Below are positions 25,801 through 33,950 of a DNA stretch of 64,000 bases, piece after piece; positions within the stretch are counted from its first letter, which is position 1; the number at the start of each line of letters is the position of its first letter. The notes beneath the pieces are model-generated. The model was not told the DNA's origin. It saw only the letters and a list, made by a program, of their open reading frames with translations, and searched no databases. The stretch comes from Phoronis australis (lineage: Eukaryota; Phoronida; Phoronidae): contig NMRA01000076.1 of NCBI GenBank assembly GCA_002633005.1, forward strand, positions 652,854-716,853. Direction: 5' to 3'. The translations under genes and the position numbers were made by a program.

Positions 25801-28800
25801 TTGCCACACTACTAACCAACCATTGTTGGAAAATGTCGTGCATATTTAGGATCATGACAAACCATATTTTGACCTGTTCCTAGTTTTCAAGATAAAATGG
25901 CCAAAAGTCCGTAATATATGTTTAAAACACTTGGGTCTTCAAAACCCCTCACAATGGTCATATGAGTGATTCTCACCAGTTGCCTTAAAAGTTGTGGACT
26001 TGCCTTCCCTCTACGAAACCACATTCTGATTAGGGTTGTGTAGGGCCTCATCGACAAGTCAAATATCAACAAAACTACAGAATTTACCTCAGAAAATGTA
26101 TATATATTTTCTGAAAGTAGCAATTCCGTAAATTTTATTTTTTTACTTTATACCACTAATAAGCTCAAATTGATCTTGCTGTACGGGAAGTTTTGCAAAA
26201 AGAAAAATTTATTCGTAGCAAGACAATGGGATCAAAAGAAGCTCAAAAAAACTGACACATTTTTCTAAAATCGCTTTTTCAAGAAAATCGTGTAGTTCTT
26301 ATTTTTGGTTGCCCCTCATGCAAAAGTGATCATTTGTAGAGCAGTGTACAAAGAGAAGTATCTAAAAGCTTCACGTGAATTCGATCAGCCATTTCCGAGA
26401 CATGATGTTCCGAAGTTGGTCAAAACTGTTGTTTTCTAGGGTCCTGCACACGCTTAAGAAGTATTACCGCTGCATAAACTGGTGTTACTTGTTCCTTACT
26501 CAAATGAGAAGAGGTGCTCGGGCTTAGTAAGAACGAACAATTTATTCGTTGTTGCTCGAGACCACGTGCGGTGCATAAGGCGACCATCCGTGACAAGCTA
26601 ACTGACTGGGCCTGAGCAAGCTATAGCTAGCTGTTCGTTATTTCCAAGCACTCGATGTCATCTCTCATCTGATGTATGGATAGATGTGAGACCGGTTTGT
26701 TCTTTACAAGCAGAAATTTAGTTTATTTGACTGATGGTTGGTTCACAGCAGGTGTTATTGTTGCCAAAGGTCAACCATCGTGACTTTCGTATGACGAAAT
26801 GAGTAAGCTGTCCAAGTAAATATTTCATTATTTGTGAAAACACTGAAAACAAAAACGAGCGTGTAAACTGACTTGGTCATGCGGGGCAGCATGAACTGCG
26901 CATGGGATTGACGGACCAGTTGGGTGATCCCAAAAATGACTGGACATAATTGGGAAATAGAAACCCTCAAATGGCGCGAACTAACCTCAAAATAGGAGAG
27001 ACGGAACATTTTTCATCTTTTTTGAAAAAGACGGTCAAATTGTTTTCCTTCCTGTAATATAAAGGCCCACCCTTTCATACCGTTAAGTCCACCTTCTCCA
27101 TTTTTGGTCCGTCCTTCCCATTGCACTGTATGACCAAGATCGGTAAAAGAATGTTTCGGATTCTGCAAAATGACCGAAATGCTTTCCTTGAGCAATGACT
27201 TCGCCCAGTACTGGAATGCTTGTGCTTGTGCAATGGGGTAATTGTCTGATATAACGTGTCCGAATTTTAAGAACCAGTTTTCTCCACTGAATAATGGGCA
27301 TCAAACTGGTTCTCAAAATATCAGTGCAGTGCTTCACTTCTTTTAATGATAAATATCCTTTGTTTTTTTACGCGCAGAAATGGAGGCGTGAAAATCGTTA
27401 GCGGCAAATATGCGGGAAAGTACGCGGCGGCAGTGTTCGAGAACATCACATGGAACAAGGATAATGCACTTCTAATGGAATCGGCCACGAAAAACAGCCC
27501 TTACACTTCCTTATGCTTTGCCGCAACCAAGCTTCTCAACGTGAGTCACTCAAACTTCACTTCAGATTTCACGTGTTGTTGAGCATAAATACATAAGGAA
27601 TAATTTTGTAAACGTCGCAGACGCATCTTTCTGCAGGTTGCTCTATAACTGTATAATAAAATAGATGTCTATTGAAACTCATCGTTTTCGAACAAGTTAC
27701 TAAACTAACATCTGGACAATTGGCCTATTGTATATTACAATACAACGTGTGCAGCAACCTACTAAAGACTTTGATTGCGACTTTTACAACATAAAGTAGA
27801 GTTTAGGAACCAACAGTACTATGCTGGTACAAAAAATGCTATAATCCAATATAGAGGGACTCCGTGTCTCCCTGAACTCGTCTTGTCCTGAGCTGTCATC
27901 TCTGTTACGGTTCGCGAGAGCTCAGCTTGTAGCTCTCCGTCCCGGGGGTGATAGTAACATGTCGACTTTGCCCCCTTGTACAGGGCCGTAGGAAACGGGG
28001 GGGGGGTGAGCGTGGGGGCCCGTGCCCCCAAAATATTGCAGGCGTCAGGGTTAAACCATGGTAACCGGCATAAGCTTGGAGCCGGGAACAGTCGAGAAAA
28101 GAAAGACTACGAAGACGGATAAGAGAGAAAATTCAAGAGAACATTTGACAACTCAGTATCAGTGCATGGTTTACCCTTTGAGGTCCATGGCCAGGACATT
28201 GTTGTTAGGGTATCCAAAACTTAATCATTCGCTTTCCATTCCTGTGCGTACTACACACACGGAGCACGTCATGACTGACGCACCCACGTTAAAAATAAGG
28301 TGTAACTCTGCAGTGATCCACGGGAGCTGAATTTGAACTCCAGGCGTTGAAGTGTGTACATTTTTGGGACACAAGAAAGTGGATTACCGCCTGTGTTTCA
28401 TCAAGGGATTTTGAAACGGCCACAAAGGCACTGATACCAGGGAACACGGGACCTCACCTTTCCAAAAAAATCCTTCAAGGAATGGCCATGACAAAATGAA
28501 CTTTTCCCGAAACTTGATCATAATAAAACGAATCTTGACCAGAGGAATAGGCACGAGCTAAGCTGCCCTTCTCAAGTGAATCATAGCTGAGCTGACCAGC
28601 GGCTAGCTCTAGTTCATCGAATCCACTGTTGGATCCCAGCTACCCGTCAGTGCACTGGCCCTAGACCCATTTTTACTCTCCGTGAAACTTTATTGGTTCA
28701 CGGTTACTCAAATTCTGATGGCTGCATCTCAGGTATTACACCCCCCCAACCCATCTATGGCGGACTCGGGGGTCATTACAAATATGGTGACATCCAGAGA

Positions 28801-30289
28801 ACGATAGGGGTGGGTGGCTATAGGAAGGAGGTGGGTTGGCGAAGTCGAATTGGTTTGTCCCCCCAATAATTTTTACCTTCCTACGGGCCTGTTGCGCAGT
28901 TGTGCCGTGTTATAGTTCATACCCAGTTTTGGCATCTGGTCCTCCTGGATGTAGTGAACAGAACTGCGGTTCGCGATGAAGGCAATGAGGTTACAAGACT
29001 TCCAATGAGGTTACAAGACTTTCAATGCCATGAATGAGAAATAATGCAGTTGGTGAGAAAATATCTGCATGAGTTGATAAGAAAAGAGCGCTGTTCATAA
29101 GAACGTTTGTGATACCGTGAGGAGAGAAAATTGTCCATCTTGGAACTAGTAGAACCAATATTAATAATCATCGTTCATATTTTGACCATTTTCAACTCAT
29201 TGCCGTTTCATGCAAATCCTTTTAAATCCCATCATGTATATTATGCATGTTTATGCGACTACATGTATATGTATGTGGGTGTATATCGCGCCTCCATCTG
29301 ATACTCGAAGTCCGGTGTCCAATGCTATATATCCTAAAGTCCTTTTACAACGTTAATGAGATTTGTCAATGTTTCTATGAAGCTGACGACAGATAGCGAA
29401 GAGTTTTGTGTTCCCTGGTGGCAACTTCAGATTTTTTACGTTTTACTCAGTGTCTTCGGAGTTCAAGGAGACAAAGAAGGCTTCCAATTTTTGACGGATT
29501 CAACGCACTCTGTGTCACCTAGTGGACATTTTCATTGTTTTCGAATCAGTTCTTGGCGTACACCTCTCTATCCGTCAAACTGCTCGAAGGATCATTCTGA
29601 CAATTGGCAATTGTATTCCTGTTGAGAAGATTGTGAGATACGTCGATTTGCAGGCTACTGTGGAGCAACCTAGTGGCAATGTTTCCGTTTTCGAACAGGT
29701 TTAGCATGTTCTGTGTCATTTAGCGGTCACGTTTATGATAGTAGTAAATATCTCTAAAAGCATACTGTTTGCGGTTTAGTCGTGGGCACATTTCAACACT
29801 TTGCGTTGCTCTTGTTTGTTTTAGATATAATATTATTATAACTTTTTATGGAGAACCATGGAAATATGTTGAACTGTACCCTCATAGCATGTATGCTCTA
29901 ATTTAGTGTATAGATTCGAGTATAGTATTTATTAATTTTATATCTTTGCGTGTGTACGCTCCTCGGGTCTACATGACCCTAACGAAAGTCACGAGATCAA
30001 ATAAGATTAAAACTTTCCGTTACTATATGCATCGTGCCTGTGTAAAAAAACTTGAACCATCTTTTGTCTGTACCACTAACAATTGTTGCATTTCTCACAG
30101 GCCACGATGAAACCGTTTGGCACATACCGGGGCCCTTTACACATCAGTGATCCTTATCAATACCCTGGCAGGCAGTGTGATCAACTTACTACTACTACAC
30201 TAGATGGCAGCAACGTCGGTGTGTCAGCCTTCGAGATCAACATTCTTACATCGGTGGTTTTGGCATGTTTGGTCGTTGTTTTAGCATAA
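4601..30289 (+). CDS. Gene A: DBH-like monooxygenase (MOXD1-like), 11 exons
   Basis: The joined exons (4601-4882, 9660-9806, 14625-14792, 15028-15111, 15471-15653, 19058-19160, 20088-20254, 22319-22567, 25653-25792, 27378-27540, 30101-30289) give 624 codons without a frame break; vertebrate MOXD1 is about 613. Order: signal peptide (about 1-21), DOMON domain (about 30-180), N-terminal Cu2 monooxygenase domain (about 200-325), C-terminal domain (about 325-500), variable tail, hydrophobic C-terminus (608-624). The expected copper ligands are present: H241, H242 and H314 (CuH), H395, H397 and M470 (CuM). The family hydroxylates substrates with O2 and ascorbate in the secretory pathway; the natural substrate of MOXD1 proteins is unsettled. 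KDTSYWCKGF and KKHHVIK favour MOXD1 over dopamine or tyramine beta-hydroxylase. Gene B downstream is a tandem paralogue. All borders are GT/AG. Confidence 0.93.
6206..6284. repeat. Two-copy 40-bp tandem repeat
   Basis: The segment beginning GACCAGGCTCTGAAGTT occurs at 6206 and again at 6246 with one clear mismatch. It is a recent small tandem duplication inside gene A intron 1. Confidence 0.85.
6794..6978. repeat. Direct repeat, left copy (TTAA-beginning segment)
   Basis: The segment starting TTAATTGTTCGGAGG is repeated at 7872-8056 with about 97% identity by eye. The left copy begins exactly at the TTAA that, in the right copy, adjoins the end of the THAP transposon fragment. It may represent the unoccupied target site from the other haplotype. 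Confidence 0.7.
7464..7464. other. Assembly gap (single n)
   Basis: The n interrupts the THAP-coding fragment. The flanking duplicated segments at 6794 and 7872 suggest that contigs from two haplotypes were joined here. Confidence 0.7.
7465..7610 (-). pseudogene. THAP domain N-terminal half, transposase fragment
   Basis: Read on the minus strand from ATG at 7610: MPHCCCVPGCTNYRLTRALG, then NRFPTDDTLRRTWLVRVKN. This has the M-P-x-C-x4-C start, the FP motif and the invariant W of C2CH THAP zinc fingers. The frame runs into the assembly gap, so the C-x2-H half is not reliably present. A related sequence with the same CTNYRLT core lies at 41448-41645. Confidence 0.75.
7465..7875 (-). mobile_element. 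TTAA-type THAP DNA transposon fragment (Kolobok-like), minus strand
   Basis: The right border is CCCC followed by TTAA at 7872-7875. The subterminal 170 bp, including a GACATGG...AAGGTTGCCTT block and ACGTCACTTCCGG, resembles the right end of the element at 41162-44444. The coding start of the element (7465-7610, minus strand) lies just inside. TTAA flanks plus a THAP domain are features of the Kolobok superfamily (established knowledge); assignment to it is inference. The left part is cut by the gap at 7464. Confidence 0.6.
7872..8056. repeat. Direct repeat, right copy, next to transposon end
   Basis: Copy of 6794-6978. Identity starts at the TTAA shared with the transposon terminus and is lost after GACAAGTA. 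Confidence 0.7.
9296..9405. other. Cluster of three consecutive hairpins
   Basis: Inverted repeats follow one another: CTCACGATG/CGTCGTGAG (9296-9304/9324-9332), a 16-bp stem with one mismatch around a 10-nt loop (9333-9348/9359-9374, AGACCGTCC/GGACGGTCT core), and a perfect 7-bp palindrome (9391-9405). AAGCGTT/AACGCTT (9286-9292/9314-9320) is an alternative pairing for the first. It could be a structured RNA or a short hairpin-bearing transposon relic. It lacks a full tRNA layout. Confidence 0.45.
9660..9806 (+). CDS. Gene A exon 2: DOMON domain
   Basis: 49 codons, phase 0-0, between TTTTAG and GTGAGT. It begins DRHATANSEPTVDSSQDY and ends MDTCDDNDMTIN. The D-T-C-D-x-x-D stretch closing the exon is a hallmark of the DBH/MOXD family DOMON domain. 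The gene B counterpart is 45148-45294. Confidence 0.93.
10771..10925 (+). pseudogene. THAP domain remnant
   Basis: Plus-strand frame with PGCKSLTSGQKFPKDLRLLQ, then TWRIAVKSVNQ, then WMLKSHARCELYAF. It follows the THAP order: PGC, FPKD, W, and a degenerate C-x2-H-F end in which the His is replaced by Tyr. An n gap and a poly-G run follow directly. It belongs to a different THAP lineage from 7465-7610. Confidence 0.65.
10944..10945. other. Assembly gap (nn) before a G11-like run
   Basis: Two n followed by a poly-G run. I found no duplicated flanks, unlike the other gaps. Confidence 0.7.
12369..12532. mobile_element. Short non-autonomous element (hAT-like MITE)
   Basis: The left end CAATGGCGGATTTAG and right end CCTGGATCCGCCCCTG are imperfect inverted repeats (GGCGGAT...). 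The interior is C/G-rich and non-coding. A related end lies at 63330-63372. A clean 8-bp target duplication is not visible (GTAAT occurs on both sides), so hAT membership is inference from the C-A...G-G-C-G-G-A-T style of terminus. Confidence 0.5.
12637..13262. repeat. Allelic duplicate, left copy
   Basis: 626 bp repeated at 13264-13889 with only a handful of substitutions, separated by a single n. This is best explained as two haplotypes placed in series. Confidence 0.9.
13263..13263. other. Assembly gap between allelic copies
   Basis: Single n exactly at the junction of the two 626-bp copies. Confidence 0.9.
13264..13889. repeat. Allelic duplicate, right copy
   Basis: Second copy of 12637-13262. 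The minus-strand open frames in both copies are identical shadows and have no recognised family. Confidence 0.9.
14625..14792 (+). CDS. Gene A exon 3: end of DOMON domain
   Basis: 56 codons, phase 0-0, between TTTACAG and GTAAGT. It starts GNTFRIIWAYGVSDTVSYHS and ends FMWDFVVNN. The IIWAY and following strand match the C-terminal part of the MOXD1 DOMON domain. The gene B counterpart 46577-46744 differs at 8 of 56 residues. Confidence 0.93.
15028..15111 (+). CDS. Gene A exon 4: start of N-terminal Cu domain
   Basis: 28 codons, phase 0-0: VSVPAKDTSYWCKGFHVPR, then LTKKHHVIK. T-x-Y-W-C and K-H-H-V-I-K are strongly conserved in copper type II monooxygenases. The Cys takes part in a disulfide in homologues. 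Confidence 0.94.
15471..15653 (+). CDS. Gene A exon 5: CuH di-histidine exon
   Basis: 61 codons, phase 0-0, from TTTTAG to the donor GTTAGT. NEALVHHILIYACYGDV carries the adjacent histidines H241/H242 that bind CuH. It ends LFGWAVGGE, matching the family W-A-x-G-G-E motif. Confidence 0.94.
17063..17445. repeat. Diverged two-copy direct repeat
   Basis: Blocks such as AATCCAACACCAGGTGGTAC/AATCCATCACTAGGTGGCAC, CTTCCAAATGTTGAA and TTACC...CTAATAAT occur twice about 205-218 bp apart. It is an old tandem duplication within the intron. Confidence 0.65.
18122..18261. mobile_element. MITE with CGTTCAGTAACNCTAGG-type ends, copy 1
   Basis: The termini are inverted (CGTTCAGTAACTCTAGG left, CCTAGCGCTAGTGAACG right) around a 140-bp non-coding body. 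A second copy with the same body lies at 39686-39837 in intron 1 of gene B, a non-homologous position, so the two are independent insertions. Confidence 0.7.
19058..19160 (+). CDS. Gene A exon 6: third CuH histidine
   Basis: 103 nt, phase 0 to 1. It encodes AFYFPNNVGLPFG, then FLLLEIHYDNPTNRA. H314 in E-I-H-Y-D-N-P is the third CuH ligand. The last G joins AC of exon 7 to make Asp. Confidence 0.94.
19161..20087 (+). other. Gene A intron 6
   Basis: No feature recognised. It is alignable in patches with gene B intron 6 (49234-50090). Confidence 0.6.
20088..20254 (+). CDS. Gene A exon 7: start of C-terminal Cu domain
   Basis: 167 nt, phase 1 to 0. It encodes WIDSSGFKLTLTPTLRRFDA, then IPPGQLSFTTYSYCNSDCTK and E. 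R-x-x-D-A-G and the I-P-P-G loop are family hallmarks, as is the paired-cysteine C-x3-C. Confidence 0.93.
20255..22318 (+). other. Gene A intron 7
   Basis: Contains a THAP start fragment at 21714-21830. The rest is unrecognised, with patchy similarity to gene B intron 7. Confidence 0.6.
21714..21830 (+). pseudogene. THAP-like N-terminal fragment
   Basis: ATG at 21714 opens MKSCMYGECSNSNRTNN and continues LRFQKT before a stop. C-x3-C-S-N-S-x and the later F-x-K resemble the THAP start at 40549 (MCVCGGCSNSKLTKK). It is short and diverged. Confidence 0.4.
22319..22567 (+). CDS. Gene A exon 8: CuM HxH exon
   Basis: 83 codons, phase 0-0. GLAGTPNGVKILAGLLHAHL carries H395 and H397, the CuM ligands. 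RKMRLRHIRNG, YDFNYQE and FLPGDEMQIECQL match the MOXD/DBH core. It ends VTY before GTAAGT. Confidence 0.94.
23120..23960 (+). mobile_element. Degenerate non-LTR retrotransposon (LINE) fragment
   Basis: Frameshifted plus-strand pieces recall the 3' half of a LINE reverse transcriptase ORF: NLYAFLFAAGLETIAE (a degenerate Y-A-D-D region), a CHKFKRTFNMSKTK piece like the post-palm 'N-x-x-K-T-K' block, VEVIPNFIYLDIQFIVKG, a YSCEIWGF piece, and LGIVWINQG with EFFVKEFQNRCKD near the end. Sequence colinear with gene B intron 8 resumes at about 23942. Confidence 0.6.
25059..25112. repeat. Simple repeat (TTGATTGATTGACTGG)n
   Basis: About three copies of a 16-bp unit built from GATT tetramers. Confidence 0.85.
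25653..25792 (+). CDS. Gene A exon 9: CuM methionine exon
   Basis: 140 nt, phase 0 to 2. GGLATNDEMCLAFLLYYPRT contains M470, the CuM thioether ligand in the conserved E-M-C context. It ends MNFTRDK, with Lys split across the intron. It is about 94% identical to gene B at nucleotide level. Confidence 0.94.
25793..27377 (+). other. Gene A intron 9
   Basis: Contains a 113-bp block (26520-26632) that is nearly unchanged in gene B intron 9. The remainder is diverged, with no recognised element. Confidence 0.65.
26520..26632 (+). promoter_or_regulatory. Conserved intronic element, copy A
   Basis: Compared with 54747-54859 I count 6 substitutions and no indel in 113 bp, similar to exon 9 and far above the surrounding intron. 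It contains an AACGAA...TTCGTT inverted repeat and GCTCGAGACCACG. Function is unknown: an enhancer, an intronic RNA or a shared repeat are all possible. Confidence 0.45.
27378..27540 (+). CDS. Gene A exon 10: post-catalytic region
   Basis: 163 nt, phase 2 to 0. It encodes NGGVKIVSGKYAGKYAA, then ENITWNKDNALLMESATKN and CFAATKLLN. This corresponds to the variable region after the catalytic core, with a conserved N-I-T-W-x-K/K-E context and one N-glycosylation sequon. Confidence 0.9.
27981..28891. mobile_element. Non-autonomous DNA transposon with CAGGSCCGTAGGAA ends
   Basis: The left end CAGGGCCGTAGGAA and right end TTCCTACGGGCCTG are inverted with one mismatch, each next to a C/G homopolymer run. 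The interior has no transposase. In gene B the flanks are continuous (about 56195-56240), so this is an insertion specific to A. CAGG-type ends suggest hAT, but no 8-bp duplication is evident. Confidence 0.6.
28984..29023. repeat. 20-bp tandem duplication
   Basis: AATGAGGTTACAAGACTTCC occurs twice in a row. Gene B has the block once (about 56335-56355). Confidence 0.8.
30101..30289 (+). CDS. Gene A exon 11: C-terminal tail and stop
   Basis: 62 codons plus TAA. It starts ATMKPFGTYRGPLHISDP and ends with the hydrophobic run INILTSVVLACLVVVLA at the stop. A hydrophobic C-terminus is known in vertebrate MOXD1 and would act as a membrane anchor or GPI signal; which one cannot be told here. Confidence 0.92.
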   Translation, partial: ATMKPFGTYRGPLHISDPYQYPGRQCDQLTTTTLDGSNVGVSAFEINILTSVVLACLVVVLA

Positions 30290-31083
30290 TCAGCGACATC
30301 TCTAATACCATTTTCTGTCAGTGACTGCGCAAAAACTTTAACTGGATGCACTGTTTAATTCTAAAGCCATAAACAGAGAAAATGTATTAAAAATAATCTT
30401 AGGAACAAAAATAGCATTAACCAAGATTGTCAGGAAGAAGCTAGCCAGGAACCTCTGGGTTACAAAGTGGGGCATATCGTATCACGGCGGAAAGACCTTG
30501 GCAGTCATGTAACGTTTGTCTCCTTGTTGATGGAACGACCTACCTATCCACGAGACCAGCTCCTAGCAGGGACTAGGGGATGTTCCGTTATTAAACGAAA
30601 GATGACCGTTCCAAAAAGCGCACATCGGTCATCTCAACAACAAACGTTTAATACAACGTTGATGGAGCTCGATACGACAACACCTCTATAAAGTGACTTT
30701 CCACCTATATAGTGCTGGACAGGTGTTAATTTTTAGTACAGTACAAACACTAACGCAAAATTAGTCCTACAGTCTGTGTTTTCATATTTCTATCAACATA
30801 AAATCCATATCACACAAATCACAACGCTACTTAAAACAAATTCCACGGCGTTTTCTTCAGTGGTTTGTTTGTTACCGAAACCTAAAATTGGAAATATGCT
30901 AAAATTTGAACTGTGAACTAAAAGCAAAGTTTATCTGCTAATATCTCAAACACTGTTAACTCCAGCCATCTGCTATTTTAAATTGCGATTACACTGAAAA
31001 CTACACCGATGATAAGAACATAGTTGTAGGGCAACATGAAATCTAGTCAAGTACATCGAACAGATTAGAAACATTACCGAACA
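30290..31083 (+). other. Gene A 3' UTR and end of duplicated unit
   Basis: Alignable with 57907-58395 up to about 30790 (shared TACAAAGTGG..CATATCGTATCACG block), after which similarity to gene B stops. No gene is seen. Confidence 0.55.
30386..30391 (+). terminator. Candidate polyadenylation signal (ATTAAA), gene A
   Basis: ATTAAA about 100 bp after the stop codon. It is weak evidence in AT-rich DNA. Confidence 0.3.
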
Positions 31084-32613
31084 CATAAAAGCTAATTACT
31101 AGGCAAAAATGAAGACCACCTTGCCTTGAATCTCTCAGGAGCTAATTTATAATTGTCCATTTTTTCCAGGTTGTGGTAATCACATACCTCCTGTAAAAAT
31201 GACTGAAAATTGGGCTTAGCCTTTTGCAGTCTATGCCTATGTGAATGAAATTTCGCTAAGCAAATAATTAAGTTTACAACCGCCAATCTACAGGCTGGAT
31301 CTCCAAACAAGACGGTATACATACTTAACTGCAGAGGGAAATCGCACCGATTTATCATCCATGTTTTTAAACATCTCCAAAAACTCTGAACAAGTGAATA
31401 TTCCCAATACAAAGGTAGAATTGTTTCTTCGTGTTGCTCACAGAAAGAACATAAAGACAATTTACTAACACCTATTTTCTTTAAGTAAGAGTTTGTACCA
31501 ATAAGTCTGTGGTTGGTAGGAAATTGAAACTATCTGAGTCTGGCATCGGAAGTACAATGATAAATTATAGAATGAATTTTTTCCAAGACTGAGTATCACC
31601 GACCAAGTTAATTTCTCTCCCCCACTTCAATTCCGCGACAGGTTTTACATACAATTTTGAAATGAATAATTGATAAATTTTCTCCGTCCCTTTGTTTTCC
31701 GAGGAGATTCCAAAAATATGTTCTGGAAAAAACGGTATCACAATAGTACTTTTTGTATCTCAGATGATTCCAGGAACGAAGTGTTGTACTTCGAATTCCA
31801 CAAAAATGACTAATACAAGGGCAAAATTGAAAAAGTGCACAAAAGGTATGATAATCATAAATATATCCTTTCTCTGGGTAGCGCATATTAGCCATTTGAA
31901 ACCAGTCTTCCAAACAATTTGACTATTTTCTATACAAATTTTGGGGTTATACAACAAAGGTTGGTACAAAGTGTCATCTATATCACACAAATTGATGAAT
32001 GCGTATAAAATATAAAATTACCCTTCCAAAAATATTCTGAATACGATTAGCCACTTGAAAGAAAAAGCAAGACCCTAATTGAAAAGAAAAATTTATATCA
32101 GGAATAGTTTCACATAAGATATTTAGCCAAGGAGAAGTATTGTTATAATAATTTTTAAACAATCTCCGAACGCAAGTCAGTTTAATAGCTTTAATTTTAC
32201 ATGGCAGTTTAAACGAATCCTGTCCTGTAAGTTGACGGAGAAGGTAATTCCAAGGGATGTGAACTGTGAACTTGCCCATTTTAAATCTTTTTCACAGCAA
32301 AGTTGATCACCACAACATATCTTGGAAACAATCCATATACAAACAGTTTTATCGATATTGGGTGTCAAACCAGAATATTTATCAAATTGATCCAGCAGGT
32401 TAAGTGATGATTTTAAAGAGGTCTCTCAACCATCCAGAAAGAGGACCGTGTCGTTTGCATATTGCATTAATTTATACTCCAAAGAGCCTACTTTTATGCC
32501 CTTAACATTGTCACATTTCCTCAGCATAGATGCAATAATTTCGGCACACAACAAAAAGATAAGGTGACATGGGATCTCCTTGTTTGCAACCTCGGCAAAT
32601 GCTAAAGTAGTTA
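31084..32613 (-). mobile_element. LINE, 3' half (minus strand, degenerate)
   Basis: Minus-strand pieces in order: GCKQGDPMSPYLF (region before the catalytic loop), then after a frameshift a YANDTVLFLDG catalytic box (YADD changed to YAND), several connecting fragments, and at 31092-31460 a C-terminal segment with CSFCEQHEETILPLYWEYS followed by QSFW, the cysteine/histidine end common in LINE ORF2. Frameshifts and stops show it is dead. The 5' continuation is at 33654-33950, beyond a nested insertion. Confidence 0.8.
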
Positions 32614-32615
32614 TA

Positions 32616-33651
32616 CAGTACAGCCACTGAATTATTAGACTCCGTCCGGGCTACCTCACGCCTAGCCAGACCGGAGCTTAATCGGAACACAGGTGTGACA
32701 GAAATCAGTCACGGTCGTCTCACGCTTACCTCCGGTTTAGTTAACGCTTACCTCACGCTTTCTTCCCGCCTTCCCTGCTTTTTGTATGCCTACAATGTAC
32801 ATGTACTTGTGTGTCTGCAATAAAGTTGATACTGTAGTTGTTACTAGTATACTTACTATTATAGTTACTATTAGTATTTCTTTAACCTGTAATATCATTA
32901 GTAGTAGCAGTAGTGGTATTATTATTTGATAGTCTTCGCACTACTCTTTTCTGCATGCATGCATGCTCGCATTTTACTGCCGTTTGTTAGATGATCTGGG
33001 CTTCTTGTTCATATTTCATAGCTCCACTAGGCCTACGGTGTTTATCTGAATGCAAAGCTACTCATTATAATAAAACATAATCTAAACACGTATTCGTGTC
33101 ACTTTCAGTGCTGTACATTTTGCCTCCATTGCTAGCGTACGTATACACGCATAACATAAACACTTCCTTAGTCGCAAAATTATTATTAAATTGTAAGCAC
33201 TAACTTGAACGAAACAATGATGATATATTTAGTCGTAATATACTTGTTCAAGACAAATAAACCCTCTTGGTAGTGTGTCCGGACAAACCTAAATTAAATC
33301 TTAAATGGTGTCCTAGTCAAATAGCGTACTAGTCAAGATGATTCTAGCGATGAGAAACGCCACTCAAAATACGATACAGTATTGTGTTCGCTAAACGAGT
33401 GAGGATAGCAATTAAAAACTGTTCCAGCTGTAGACAAGGCAGGGAAACTCACGCATGGCTCAAGGCGGGCTCGCTCTTCGTTCACGCCTAACTCAAGGTA
33501 AGCTCCGGGTTCAGTCACGCTTAGGCTCACGCCAGCTGTCACGGTTGATTCACGCCTCACTCTCCGGTCTGTCTCCGGTTAAGCTCCGGTCTGGCTAGGC
33601 GTGAGGTAGCCTAATAATTCTAATAAGTCTAATAATTCAGTGGCTGTACTG
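32616..33651. mobile_element. TA-flanked DNA transposon nested in the LINE
   Basis: The ends starting CAGTACAGCCACTG are inverted repeats: 24 bp perfect, then a short unpaired stretch, then about 30 bp perfect (32649-32681 against 33580-33612). The element is flanked by TA on both sides (32614-32615, 33652-33653). Subterminal regions repeat TCACGCYTA-like motifs. There is no transposase ORF. TA flanks suggest a Tc1/mariner-like non-autonomous element. Confidence 0.75.
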
Positions 33652-33653
33652 TA

Positions 33654-33950
33654 TGTAAAGCCATACTGAATGACCAAAAGTTGGACACTTTCATTGAGTA
33701 TTGTAAACCAACGAATAATATCGTCACCAAACTTGAAAGAGTGAAGAATTTTCTTAAGAAATCCCCAGGACACAGAATCAAAAGCTTTTTCGAAATCAAT
33801 TAACACCAAAAGTCCGGGAATATCCTTAACCTGAGTATATTGTAAGATATACATGTAAATCACTCTGGTGTTCTCTTCGATAAAACGACCTTGGAGAAAC
33901 CCAGTTTGATTAGGATGCATTGTAAAGGCTTATTTGATTTAGCAGTGGTA
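33654..33950 (-). mobile_element. LINE, 5' part of reverse transcriptase (minus strand)
   Basis: Minus-strand HPNQTGFLQGRFIEENTR and LVLIDFEKAFDSVSWGFLKK are the classic fingers/palm blocks of LINE reverse transcriptase, with the first catalytic Asp in F-E-K-A-F-D. It reads directly toward the piece at 31084-32613 once the nested element is ignored. Confidence 0.88.

Larger units (their letters stand above)
27541..30100 (+). other. Gene A intron 10
   Basis: Contains a 0.9 kb element with inverted ends (27981-28891) and a 20-bp tandem duplication (28984-29023) absent from gene B. The remainder is patchily alignable with gene B intron 10. Confidence 0.65.
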
